Source: Chitinophaga pinensis
GTDB lineage: Bacteria > Bacteroidota > Bacteroidia > Flavobacteriales_D > Crocinitomicaceae
Assembly (NCBI GenBank): GCA_945863605.1
Contig: CAMAZP010000021.1
Span: 1-55,026, forward strand
Direction of reading: 5' to 3'
DNA: 55,026 nt
The notes below the pieces were generated by a model. That model was given only the letters and a program-made list of their open reading frames with translations, was not told where the DNA came from and did not search any database. How positions within the stretch are numbered: the stretch's first letter is position 1; each line of letters begins with the position of its first letter. The position numbers and the translations under genes were made by a program. Shown here piece by piece: positions 35,636 to 43,526 of this stretch.

Positions 35636-36499
35636 ATGACTCCAAAAGGTAAACTAATTATAATAGGTGGTGCTGTTGATAAAGGCAGTTTTGCGGAGAG
35701 CAATTTCACCGATCAAGTAGAAAAAAATCTTAATTTTTTCGAAAAAGGCATTCTGAAACGAATCATAGATGAATCAAAACACGGTAAAGATTCTAGAATA
35801 GAAATCATTCCAACAGCATCCAAAATTCCAACCGTTGTTGGAACTGAATATGCAAAAGCCTTTCAATTTTTAGGTGCAGAAAATGTAGAAGTGTTGAATA
35901 TTGAAAAACGTGAAGAAGCACTTTCAGACGAATCATTTAATCGTATAAAGAATGCAGATGTGATATTCTTTACCGGTGGAGATCAATTGCGTTTAACATC
36001 TATTATTGGTGGAACTCCAATGCACGATTTAATTTTGCAAAAATACCAAGATGAAGAATTTATTTATGTTGGAACCTCTGCTGGGGCTGCATGTGCTAGC
36101 AAAAGTATGATTTATGAAGGATCAAGTCACGAAGCATTACTGAAAGGAGAAATTAAAATTACAAGTGGTTTAGGTTTGATTGACCATGTTATTGTGGATA
36201 CACATTTCGTTCAACGCGGAAGAATCGGACGTTTGTTTCAAGCAGTTGTTAGTAATCCAAAAACCTTAGGGATTGGTTTAGGTGAAGATACGGGATTACT
36301 AATTGTAGAGGGGAATTCAATGGAGGCCTTGGGGTCTGGATTGGTAATATTAGTTGACGGACGAAACATTTCAGATACAAATATTACTGATGTAAGTATT
36401 GGAGATCCAATTTCAATCAAAAATTTAGTAGTTCATGTCATGAGTAAGAGTGATAAATATTTATTGAAGGAACATCAATTTTCTATACACAATCACTAA
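35636..36499 (+). CDS. cphB: cyanophycinase
   Basis: 287 aa, serine peptidase family S51. KGKLIIIGGAVDKG opens the domain; IFFTGGDQLRLTS and the nucleophile elbow GTSAGA (S148) are diagnostic; HFVQRGRIGRL supplies the later conserved His and Arg. It cleaves cyanophycin (multi-Arg-poly-Asp) to beta-Asp-Arg dipeptides. No signal peptide, so intracellular. The next gene, 9 bp downstream, encodes the enzyme that splits such dipeptides. No cyanophycin synthetase lies in the window. Confidence 0.92.
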   Translation: MTPKGKLIIIGGAVDKGSFAESNFTDQVEKNLNFFEKGILKRIIDESKHGKDSRIEIIPTASKIPTVVGTEYAKAFQFLGAENVEVLNIEKREEALSDESFNRIKNADVIFFTGGDQLRLTSIIGGTPMHDLILQKYQDEEFIYVGTSAGAACASKSMIYEGSSHEALLKGEIKITSGLGLIDHVIVDTHFVQRGRIGRLFQAVVSNPKTLGIGLGEDTGLLIVEGNSMEALGSGLVILVDGRNISDTNITDVSIGDPISIKNLVVHVMSKSDKYLLKEHQFSIHNH

Positions 36500-36508
36500 A
36501 CAAAAACA

Positions 36509-37351
36509 ATGAAATTATTAATTCACGGTGGTTTTTTCAGCGAGTTTTCTCAATCCAATGAAACGAGAGTTGCCAAACAAAACGCGATGGAACGCATTGC
36601 AAAAGCTTCTTTTGAGTATTTGAAATCGCATACTGCTGTTGAAACTGTAGTTTTTGCAGTCGAACAATTGGAAAATGATTCACTTTTTAATGCAGGAATT
36701 GGTTCTCAAATCCAAAATGATGGCGTAATTCGTATGAGCGCTTCTTTAATGGATGGAACAACTAAAAAATTTAGCGGTGTCATCAATATTCAAGAAGTGA
36801 AAAATCCGATTCGCGTGGCTGAAAACCTGATTACAGTTGACGATCGTGTGTTAGGTAGTGAAGGTGCAAATGCGTACGCAAAAACAATTGGTGTTGAAAC
36901 ATTTTCTACTGAAATTCCAGAAAGAAGAGCTGAATATGAAGTAAAATTAGCAGCATCTCGCTTAGGAACAGTTGGTTGTGTTGCATTGGATAACGAAGGA
37001 AAATTAGCTGCAGCCACATCAACTGGTGGAAAAGGTTTTGAAATTCCTGGGCGTATTTCTGATTCTGCAACGGTAGCGGGAAATTTCGCAAACGACGATT
37101 GTGCTGTAAGTTGCACAGGCGTAGGGGAGGATATCGTCAGTGCAGCAGTAGCTTCGTCCATCGCGACAAGAGTTACAGACGGTTTCACGATTGATAAAGC
37201 ATTTGACAAAACCTTTTCAGAATTAGCAAAATTTGATGGTTTTGCTGGTGCAATTGGTTTGGATAAATACGGAAATATGTTTTGGCAAGAATCCCATCCG
37301 AAAATTGTTTTCGCTGCATATGATGGTGTGAATTTTACCGTTTTTAGTTAA
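36509..37351 (+). CDS. iaaA: isoaspartyl peptidase/L-asparaginase (Ntn hydrolase)
   Basis: 280 aa, shorter than E. coli IaaA. The autoprocessing and nucleophile Thr is T154 in RLGTVGCVALDNEGKLAAATSTGG, preceded by the cleavable linker. The N-terminus (LLIHGGFF) and GRISDSATVAGNFA fit the family. Cleavage before T154 would give alpha and beta chains. It hydrolyses beta-aspartyl dipeptides, including beta-Asp-Arg from the upstream cyanophycinase. Cotranscribed with it and probably with the M48 gene 9 bp later. Confidence 0.92.
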   Translation: MKLLIHGGFFSEFSQSNETRVAKQNAMERIAKASFEYLKSHTAVETVVFAVEQLENDSLFNAGIGSQIQNDGVIRMSASLMDGTTKKFSGVINIQEVKNPIRVAENLITVDDRVLGSEGANAYAKTIGVETFSTEIPERRAEYEVKLAASRLGTVGCVALDNEGKLAAATSTGGKGFEIPGRISDSATVAGNFANDDCAVSCTGVGEDIVSAAVASSIATRVTDGFTIDKAFDKTFSELAKFDGFAGAIGLDKYGNMFWQESHPKIVFAAYDGVNFTVFS

Positions 37352-37360
37352 TCAAAAGAG

Positions 37361-38155
37361 ATGAAAAAAATTATTTTAATTTTTGGACTAATAGTATTAA
37401 CACTTTCCTCTTGTGCCACATCAAAAAATGGCGGCGGATTCAATTTATTTACTATTGCTGACGATAAAAAGTTTGGCGCCGAGGTTGCAACTGAAATTGA
37501 AAGCGACCCAAAGAAATACAAAGTACTTGATTCGTCGAAAAATGTTGCTATTTACAAGTATGTTTACAAGGTACGCGATAACATTTTGAATTCAGGTCAA
37601 GTTGAACACAGAACTGATTTTCAATGGCAAATTAGAATTATTCACGACGATTCGACTTTGAATGCATTCTGTACACCTGGTGGTTACATTTATGTTTATA
37701 CAGGGATTTTAAAATTTTTAGAATCTGAAGATGAGTTTGCGGGCGTTCTAGCACATGAAATTGCACATGCGGATAAACGACATTCTACACGTCAAATGAC
37801 ACAGATGTTTGGTGTTCAAATGATGTTACAAATTGTTGCTGGAAATCGTGAATTAGTTAAGCAAGTTAGTGGCGCTTTGATAGGATTGAAATTTTCGCGT
37901 AACCATGAAACGGAAGCAGATTTATTTTCGGTGAAATATTTATGTCCCACAGTTTACAACGCTGCTGGGGGTGCTGGTTTTTTTGAGAAAATTCAGGCAA
38001 TGGGAAGTGCAAGAACTCCAGAATTTATGAGTACACATCCAGATCCAGGAAATCGGGTAGTAAATTTCCAAACGAATAAAGAAGCAAATGAATGTAAAGG
38101 TTCAGAACGATTTATAAATGAATACAGAATGATGGTAGCATTGTTGCCAAAATAG
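37361..38155 (+). CDS. M48 family metallopeptidase, lipoprotein
   Basis: 264 aa. The lipobox LTLSSC at residues ~13-18 predicts an outer- or inner-membrane lipoprotein facing the periplasm. The zinc site is HEIAH at 132-136 and the third ligand Glu lies in NHETEADLFSVKY. This is the small BepA/LoiP-like type of M48 peptidase, involved in outer-membrane protein quality control in other bacteria. Follows iaaA by 9 bp. Confidence 0.93.
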   Translation: MKKIILIFGLIVLTLSSCATSKNGGGFNLFTIADDKKFGAEVATEIESDPKKYKVLDSSKNVAIYKYVYKVRDNILNSGQVEHRTDFQWQIRIIHDDSTLNAFCTPGGYIYVYTGILKFLESEDEFAGVLAHEIAHADKRHSTRQMTQMFGVQMMLQIVAGNRELVKQVSGALIGLKFSRNHETEADLFSVKYLCPTVYNAAGGAGFFEKIQAMGSARTPEFMSTHPDPGNRVVNFQTNKEANECKGSERFINEYRMMVALLPK

Positions 38156-38205
38156 GAAGTAACTCGATAAGTTGGTTAAATTTGTAAAGTTAAAAGATAA
38201 ATTTT

Positions 38206-38279
38206 GGCTCCGTGGCGCAACTGTATAGCGCATCAGATTTCGGCTCTGAGGGTTGGGGGTTAGAATCCCTCCGGGGTCA
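38206..38279 (+). tRNA. tRNA-Arg (anticodon UCG) with U19-A56
   Basis: 74-nt cloverleaf: acceptor GGCTCCG/CGGGGTC (two G-U pairs), D arm GCGC-AACTGTATA-GCGC, anticodon arm TCAGA-TTTCGGC-TCTGA with anticodon TCG, 5-nt variable loop, T arm GGGGG-TTAGAAT-CCCTC, discriminator A; CCA not encoded. It reads CGN arginine codons. The D loop has GT instead of GG, and the T loop TTA instead of TTC, so the G19-C56 tertiary pair is replaced by U19-A56. Confidence 0.93.
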
Positions 38280-38284
38280 CAAAA

Positions 38285-38328
38285 CAAAACGAGAATGAGA
38301 GCGAGAGCGTCATTCTCGTTTTTGTTTT
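38285..38328 (+). terminator. terminator after tRNA-Arg
   Basis: Perfect 13-bp stem AAAACGAGAATGA (38286-38298) / TCATTCTCGTTTT (38310-38322) around an 11-nt loop GAGCGAGAGCG, followed by TTGTTTTA. Confidence 0.8.
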
Positions 38329-38340
38329 ACTTCATTCTCA

Positions 38341-38384
38341 TTCTGTTTCTCGCTCTTAATTTCGTTCTGTTTCTCGCTCTTAAT
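38341..38384 (+). repeat. 20-bp direct repeat with 24-bp period
   Basis: TTCTGTTTCTCGCTCTTAAT occurs at 38341-38360 and 38365-38384, separated by ttcg. Related GAGCGAGA/TCTCGCTC words recur in the tRNA terminator loop (38299-38309) and at ~38490. Confidence 0.75.
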
Positions 38385-38601
38385 CAGTGAATTTTTATTG
38401 GTTCTCCCCACTCAAAAACCCCTTCCAAATCCTTATAAAAGTTTGATTTTTGAAGTCCTTGGTCATAAAACACAATGGGAGTTAAAAAAGCGAGAGCGGA
38501 TCATATCGATGTGATTTCTACAAGTAATTATTCATTCTCACGCTTGTTTTTATTTCTAAGTTCTGATTATACTTTTAAATGAAGCCTTTTATTGTAAGTT
38601 A
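38385..38601 (+). other. noncoding tail between tRNA and the DUF58 gene
   Basis: No gene or clear hairpin beyond the repeat words noted. Convergent region: the tRNA transcript comes from the left and the DUF58 operon ends at 38602 from the right. Confidence 0.5.
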
Positions 38602-39933
38602 TTAGAATCTCCCTCTAGCCTTAAGTTCCAAGTATTTATTGATAACATTGGCAGAAAGTTCTTCTGGATTGGTTAAAATCGTTTGGATTCCGAATTGTTT
38701 CATTTCTCTTGCCATTCTTGCCTTCATTGTAATCATTCGCTCGGCAACAACTGAAGTGTATAAATCTCTAATAGTGTACGAGCGATTATAAGCAAGTTCC
38801 TTTAAATCAGAATTTTGAAAAAAAACAACCACTAACAAATGCCTTTTATTCATTTGGATTAAATACGGCAAAGCTCGTCGCATTGCAAATTCATTCTCAA
38901 AATTGCTGAATAATAAAAGGAGTGACCTTGTTTTAATCTTTTGTCTCACAACACTTTGAAGCAGTTCAAAATTGGCATCTTTAAACTTCGTTTTTTGGTC
39001 ATAAAGCAAATCCATTATTCGCTTCATTTGTGTGGATGATTTATCAGCAGGAAGCTGTGAGCCCATTTTATCCGAAAAAGTCAACAAGCCAAATTTATCG
39101 CCTTTCAATAGACAAATATTGGAAAAAACTAAAGTAGAATTAATGGAGTGATCTAAAAGCGTTAAACCATTAAACTCCATTTGCATCGTTCTACTTTTGT
39201 CAATGATACAATAAATCGGTTGTGATTTTTCATCCTGGTATTGATTCACCATCAACTCATTTTTACGACTTGTAGCTTTCCAGTTAATCGTTTTAAGTTC
39301 ATCACCAGCAACATAATTTCTGATTTGCTCAAATTCAGTGGCATTACCCAAACGTCTAATTCGTTTAATACCAGCACTCGTTTTTTGTTGCTGAAAAACA
39401 AGTAACTCATATTTTTTCATCTGAATCACCGATGGATAAACTTGAAATTCATTGGTTTCGCTGTACACAACTCTTCTTTCAACCAATTTTAAAAAGGAAG
39501 AAAGTAACAAGTAAGCAGCATTGAATTGATAGTGTCCGCGCTTGGTTGGGCGAAGTACGTATTTTATTTCAACCGATTTTGTAGCGGAAATTGTACCCTT
39601 AAAACTAGTGCTTCTGTCTTGCTTGAAATCTGGAAAACCTTCGTTTAACTCAAAATCCCAAACAAAAATACCCTGCACTTTTAAACGAATGGTAATTGTG
39701 TTTTCATCCCCCAAATACAAGCGTTCTTTATAGCTTCGTTCAAAAAATGGTTTTCTACCAATGAGCAAAAGTAACATTATGTCAATCGCCAATAAAATAG
39801 CAATTACAATAAATCCGTATTGAGCAAGAGTAGTCATCCAAAGGTTTATAAAACCAGTGGCATAAACGATAATTAAGGAACTAAAAATCCAAAAAAATCG
39901 CTTGGTTAATACGATGTTGCTCAGTACTGACAT
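38602..39933 (-). CDS. DUF58 domain protein (MoxR-operon VWA-like)
   Basis: 443 aa. Two TM helices in residues ~10-55, a beta-domain, then the DUF58 signature QIRNYVAGDELKTINWKATS at ~204-222, followed by a VWA-like fold with the metal-site-like IIDKSRTMQ. Always paired with MoxR ATPases, and thought to help assemble or activate protein complexes at the membrane. Its start is the base after the MoxR stop, so translation is coupled. Last gene of the long minus-strand run. Confidence 0.92.
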   Translation of the reverse strand: MSVLSNIVLTKRFFWIFSSLIIVYATGFINLWMTTLAQYGFIVIAILLAIDIMLLLLIGRKPFFERSYKERLYLGDENTITIRLKVQGIFVWDFELNEGFPDFKQDRSTSFKGTISATKSVEIKYVLRPTKRGHYQFNAAYLLLSSFLKLVERRVVYSETNEFQVYPSVIQMKKYELLVFQQQKTSAGIKRIRRLGNATEFEQIRNYVAGDELKTINWKATSRKNELMVNQYQDEKSQPIYCIIDKSRTMQMEFNGLTLLDHSINSTLVFSNICLLKGDKFGLLTFSDKMGSQLPADKSSTQMKRIMDLLYDQKTKFKDANFELLQSVVRQKIKTRSLLLLFSNFENEFAMRRALPYLIQMNKRHLLVVVFFQNSDLKELAYNRSYTIRDLYTSVVAERMITMKARMAREMKQFGIQTILTNPEELSANVINKYLELKARGRF

Positions 39934-40989
39934 TTATCTTGGAACTTCGATTGATTCCACAATTTCTTTAATGATTTCCTCCGAAGAAAAACCTTCCATT
40001 TCTGCTTCTGGTGTTAAAATCAAACGGTGATTAAGAACAGGAGCTGTAACAAAACGAATATCTTCAGGTGTCACAAAATCCCTTCCTCGAATGGCCGCAA
40101 TTGCTTTCGCAGCTCTCAACATGGCCAAAGAAGCACGTGGTGACGCTCCTAAAAATAGTTTTCCGTGATTTCTTGTTTTGTGGGTTATTGCAGCGATGTA
40201 TTTTAGCAAATGATCTTCCACGATGATTTCTTCCATCACTTTGTGGATTTTTGTAAGGTCTGCCGCTGAGAAAACAGGATTAATTGTGTTCAAATCTGCC
40301 GCGCTAACTTGATGTTTATATCTTCTTAAAATATCCTCTTCTTCCGCCAAATCAGGATATCCAATTTTTACTTTGAATAAAAAACGGTCTAACTGTGCCT
40401 CGGGTAAATTATAGGTTCCCTCTTGTTCTACTGGATTTTGAGTCGCCACCACCAAAAACGGAAAAGTCATCGGATATTCAACTCCATCATAGGTAATTTG
40501 GCGCTCTTCCATCACTTCAAAAAGTGAAGCTTGCGTTTTGGCTGGTGCACGATTGATTTCGTCAATTAAAACAATATTAGAGAAAATTGGACCTTTTTTG
40601 AAGAAAAATTCTGATTCCTTCATATTGAAAATACTCGTTCCAAGTACGTCAGATGGCATCAAGTCGGGAGTGAACTGAATTCTTGAAAAATTAACATTCA
40701 AGGTTTTAGCCAAAACTTTTGAAGAAAGTGTTTTCGCCACTCCAGGAACTCCTTCTAAAAGTATGTGTCCGTTTGCAAAAATGCCAGCAATAAGCAATTC
40801 AACGATTTCGTGTTGACCTATTATAAATCGACTAAGTTCTTCTCTTACTTTGTTAATTTTATCCGAAACCCACACTAAATCGTGGTTGGTTCTTTCAAAA
40901 CTTAAACCCTCTGAATAGGAAGAAGTGGAAGCATTTTTTTGGAATTCTGTCTGATCTTCTGAATTAAAATCTGTGTTTTCAGTTGTCAT
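39934..40989 (-). CDS. MoxR family AAA ATPase
   Basis: 351 aa. Walker A GVPGVAKTLSSK near residue 80, Walker B VLIDEINRAPAKTQASLFEVMEE split as VLIDEINRA plus the sensor helix, sensor 1 FLVVATQNPVEQEGTYNLP and the C-terminal lid with the Arg finger region. Works as a chaperone with DUF58/VWA proteins. The start overlaps the end of the DUF4350 gene by 11 bp. N-terminal 25 residues are polar and variable. Confidence 0.95.
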   Translation of the reverse strand: MTTENTDFNSEDQTEFQKNASTSSYSEGLSFERTNHDLVWVSDKINKVREELSRFIIGQHEIVELLIAGIFANGHILLEGVPGVAKTLSSKVLAKTLNVNFSRIQFTPDLMPSDVLGTSIFNMKESEFFFKKGPIFSNIVLIDEINRAPAKTQASLFEVMEERQITYDGVEYPMTFPFLVVATQNPVEQEGTYNLPEAQLDRFLFKVKIGYPDLAEEEDILRRYKHQVSAADLNTINPVFSAADLTKIHKVMEEIIVEDHLLKYIAAITHKTRNHGKLFLGASPRASLAMLRAAKAIAAIRGRDFVTPEDIRFVTAPVLNHRLILTPEAEMEGFSSEEIIKEIVESIEVPR

Positions 40990-42640
40990 AAAATTTAGTT
41001 AAGTGAATAAATCTTTTCAATTGTGATACATCTATTTTCAAGGTGTCAAATAAAGGAATTTGTATAGTCTTTGTTTTTGTAATGATTTGAATGGAAGCTT
41101 GTTGCACCTCCATTGACTTTATTTTATCGAAGGAATAAATAGTAGGAAAACCAAAAGAATTAAAGTAAGTAACTTTATCTTTTTGAATGCTTAAATGTGG
41201 ACGAAGGAACCTTAAAACACCATAAACCAAAAGCAAGAATCCAGCAATCCAAATGATTACCCCAGCAGCGTTTGACTTCGTTAACAAATATAGTCCTGTC
41301 AGAAAAGCAAGGAAACCAACTGTCAAGAAAAAACTTGAAATCCACATATTTCTACTTACCTCAAAGGAATGTACTTTCTTTTCAATTTTATCTTCGATAA
41401 TGCCACAATGTTTATAAAAATCGTATTGTAATTTGGAAAGTTTAATGATGTAATCATTTCCAACTTCTTTATTTTCAGTAGCTAAATGAATAATTAAATG
41501 ATTCAGTTCGTTAAAATCATAATTCGTTTTTTCAGCTAACGATTTGATACAAGTTTCTTCTCTTTTCTTGCTCAAATCGACGTAATAATAACGGTAAACC
41601 GTGTCAAAAAAGTTCTTTCTTTGCAGTGCAAGAATACTCGAAGGATTCTGTTTGTTCAGATAAATAGAACCAATTGTCTCTGCAAATGCTTTGGTAATAT
41701 TGACTTCTTTTGGAATCACTGGAACTACTTCACGTCTTCTTTTTGTTCTAAAAATCACAAATAACAATCCAGTAAAAAACAGCAACATCATTGAATTGAG
41801 AAGAATTCTATTTTCATAAATCAATTGCATTAAATTGTTTTCGGGTTCTATTTCTTCTTCCTCTTCACCTTTATTTTGAACCCGAGCAAACTCAACAAAA
41901 TAAATCGTTTGCTTTGTTGGTAATTGATTGATAATGAAGTTTATATAGCTAAATGCGTTTTTACTTTTTGCGTTAATATTCAGTAAAGTCGTTGGATTTG
42001 AATGAATTAAAACGGAACTTTCAGGTAATTTTAATTTCACTAAAGAACTTAAATTCTGAAAACGAATTAAATCTGAAACAGGGTATGCTGACTCATTTAG
42101 CACTTTTTTAAAGCCGTACCATTCATCGTAAATTGTATCATTTTGAAAGATAGAATGAAAGCGTACAGTGTCGGTATTGAAGTGAAATTTGACACTTTTT
42201 TCATACACAAAAGCAGGTTTCAAGGGAACATTAAACTTGTCAAGTAACTTTTCACTAAACAGTGAAGCACTCAACAAAAGGCTGCTACCTTCTAATAATC
42301 TTTCTTGCAAGCTTTCGGATTCTTTGGGCATCAAACCAACCGTGTCGGCAATCATATAAAAAGTAGCTTTTTCTTTCAATTTAATGATTGAATCGTACTG
42401 ATATTTAGTTGAAATTTGGACAATTCGTTGCTTTGGATTTTTGAGTTTTACTAAATGAAAAAACAAATGCAAACCAAAAGGATGTTTACTTTCCAAGCCA
42501 TATCTTTCTGACCAATTATTGGAAACAAAACTTGCATCACTTTCATCACCACCACTACTATCCCATTTTAACACAAAAAAGAGTACTAGCGCAAAAATCA
42601 ATGCCACACCGATACTTATTAATTTAAAGTTTTTATTCAT
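40979..42640 (-). CDS. DUF4350 domain membrane protein
   Basis: 553 aa. TM1 at ~8-25 (LISIGVALIFALVLFFVL), a DUF4350-like periplasmic domain beginning NNWSERYGLESKHPFGLHLFF, TM2 at ~277-295 (LLNSMMLLFFTGLLFVIF), then a cytosolic helical part and two further TM helices at ~425-470. The tail ends in a short PH-like segment (KDKVTYFNSFGFPTIYS). Function unknown; a regular member of Bacteroidota MoxR-DUF58 operons. Overlaps both neighbours by 8-11 bp. Confidence 0.85.
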   Translation of the reverse strand: MNKNFKLISIGVALIFALVLFFVLKWDSSGGDESDASFVSNNWSERYGLESKHPFGLHLFFHLVKLKNPKQRIVQISTKYQYDSIIKLKEKATFYMIADTVGLMPKESESLQERLLEGSSLLLSASLFSEKLLDKFNVPLKPAFVYEKSVKFHFNTDTVRFHSIFQNDTIYDEWYGFKKVLNESAYPVSDLIRFQNLSSLVKLKLPESSVLIHSNPTTLLNINAKSKNAFSYINFIINQLPTKQTIYFVEFARVQNKGEEEEEIEPENNLMQLIYENRILLNSMMLLFFTGLLFVIFRTKRRREVVPVIPKEVNITKAFAETIGSIYLNKQNPSSILALQRKNFFDTVYRYYYVDLSKKREETCIKSLAEKTNYDFNELNHLIIHLATENKEVGNDYIIKLSKLQYDFYKHCGIIEDKIEKKVHSFEVSRNMWISSFFLTVGFLAFLTGLYLLTKSNAAGVIIWIAGFLLLVYGVLRFLRPHLSIQKDKVTYFNSFGFPTIYSFDKIKSMEVQQASIQIITKTKTIQIPLFDTLKIDVSQLKRFIHLTKFYDN

Positions 42641-43526
42641 CCTTTTTCGCTTTTAAAGTTTGAATAAATCGTGTGAAATGTGGCTGTATTTCTTCAAATT
42701 TAGCACGGTCAATATTGTATTCTCCGTACCAAACGATATCAAAATAACGTGTGCATTTTCGTAATTCAGCTCTTAATATTTGATTTTTTACTTCGTAAAT
42801 ATATTGTTGATTTGTTTTTTCTAAGCGCCACTTAATTAACTGTAATCGAATCAATTCTTGAAGAATCATAGTGAAATAAATACGAATTACTTCTCTGTAA
42901 ACTTCATTTTTCAAGGCATTTTCTAACCTACTTTCCAATTCAGAAACAGTAATAATTTCCGGATTCCAATTTTCGTCAACGATTTGATTAATTTTCGAAC
43001 TGAAATTTTGACGTTTTAGCCAATAATAAAGAAGCACGATTACGATTGCAAAAAGTAAAATGAATAAAAGTGTTCTCCAGGTTGACTTAGAAACTTTTGA
43101 AGGATCTGGAGCGTCAATATCTGAATCCATATCAATATCTGGATCATCAAATTTAGGAGGATCAAATTCTGGAATTTCGATTTCTCGCGGTTTTTTGATA
43201 TTCTTTTCTGAACCTCCTTTTCCTGCTTCTATCGAACGATTTCTGCTGATGATTCCATCGATATTTCTTTCGGGTTCCGTTTCAAAAAGACTTTCAGTAG
43301 TTGAATTGATTTCATTTGGAGTTGAAGATCGCCAATCTTCAGGGCCCTTATATTTACTGTCCTTTTTATAAGCAATTGATTTATTTTGTTTCGACCAATC
43401 TTTCGCTAATCCAACATCTTTCTGTGCAATGAGTGAAATACACCAAAGCAACGTAAAAAACACAAGAACAACTTTTTTTTTAGTCTTCAAAATCTTTAGT
43501 TTCTTTAAAACGATCTCTTTTTCCAA
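42633..43526 (-). CDS. DUF4129 domain membrane protein
   Basis: 297 aa from ATG at 43526, which overlaps the SpoIIM gene by 47 bp. An in-frame TTG at 43490 would give MKTKKKVVLVFFTLLWCISL, a normal signal peptide, and only 11 bp overlap, so it is a strong alternative start. A disordered acidic linker (~95-148, rich in D, P, K) precedes TM at ~150-168 (TLLFILLFAIVIVLLYYWL) and a C-terminal cytosolic DUF4129 domain (YTRYF-like RKCTRYFDIVWYGEYNID). Found in MoxR operons; function unknown. Confidence 0.85.
   Translation of the reverse strand: MEKEIVLKKLKILKTKKKVVLVFFTLLWCISLIAQKDVGLAKDWSKQNKSIAYKKDSKYKGPEDWRSSTPNEINSTTESLFETEPERNIDGIISRNRSIEAGKGGSEKNIKKPREIEIPEFDPPKFDDPDIDMDSDIDAPDPSKVSKSTWRTLLFILLFAIVIVLLYYWLKRQNFSSKINQIVDENWNPEIITVSELESRLENALKNEVYREVIRIYFTMILQELIRLQLIKWRLEKTNQQYIYEVKNQILRAELRKCTRYFDIVWYGEYNIDRAKFEEIQPHFTRFIQTLKAKKDE

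Noticed and set aside
36790..37209. 139-aa minus-strand frame inside the isoaspartyl peptidase gene
   Set aside because: Shadow of the peptidase; low-complexity Ala/Ser/Pro product without a domain.
38281..38601. CRISPR-like array suggested by the repeated 20-mer after the tRNA
   Set aside because: Only two full copies with a 4-nt spacer and no cas genes.
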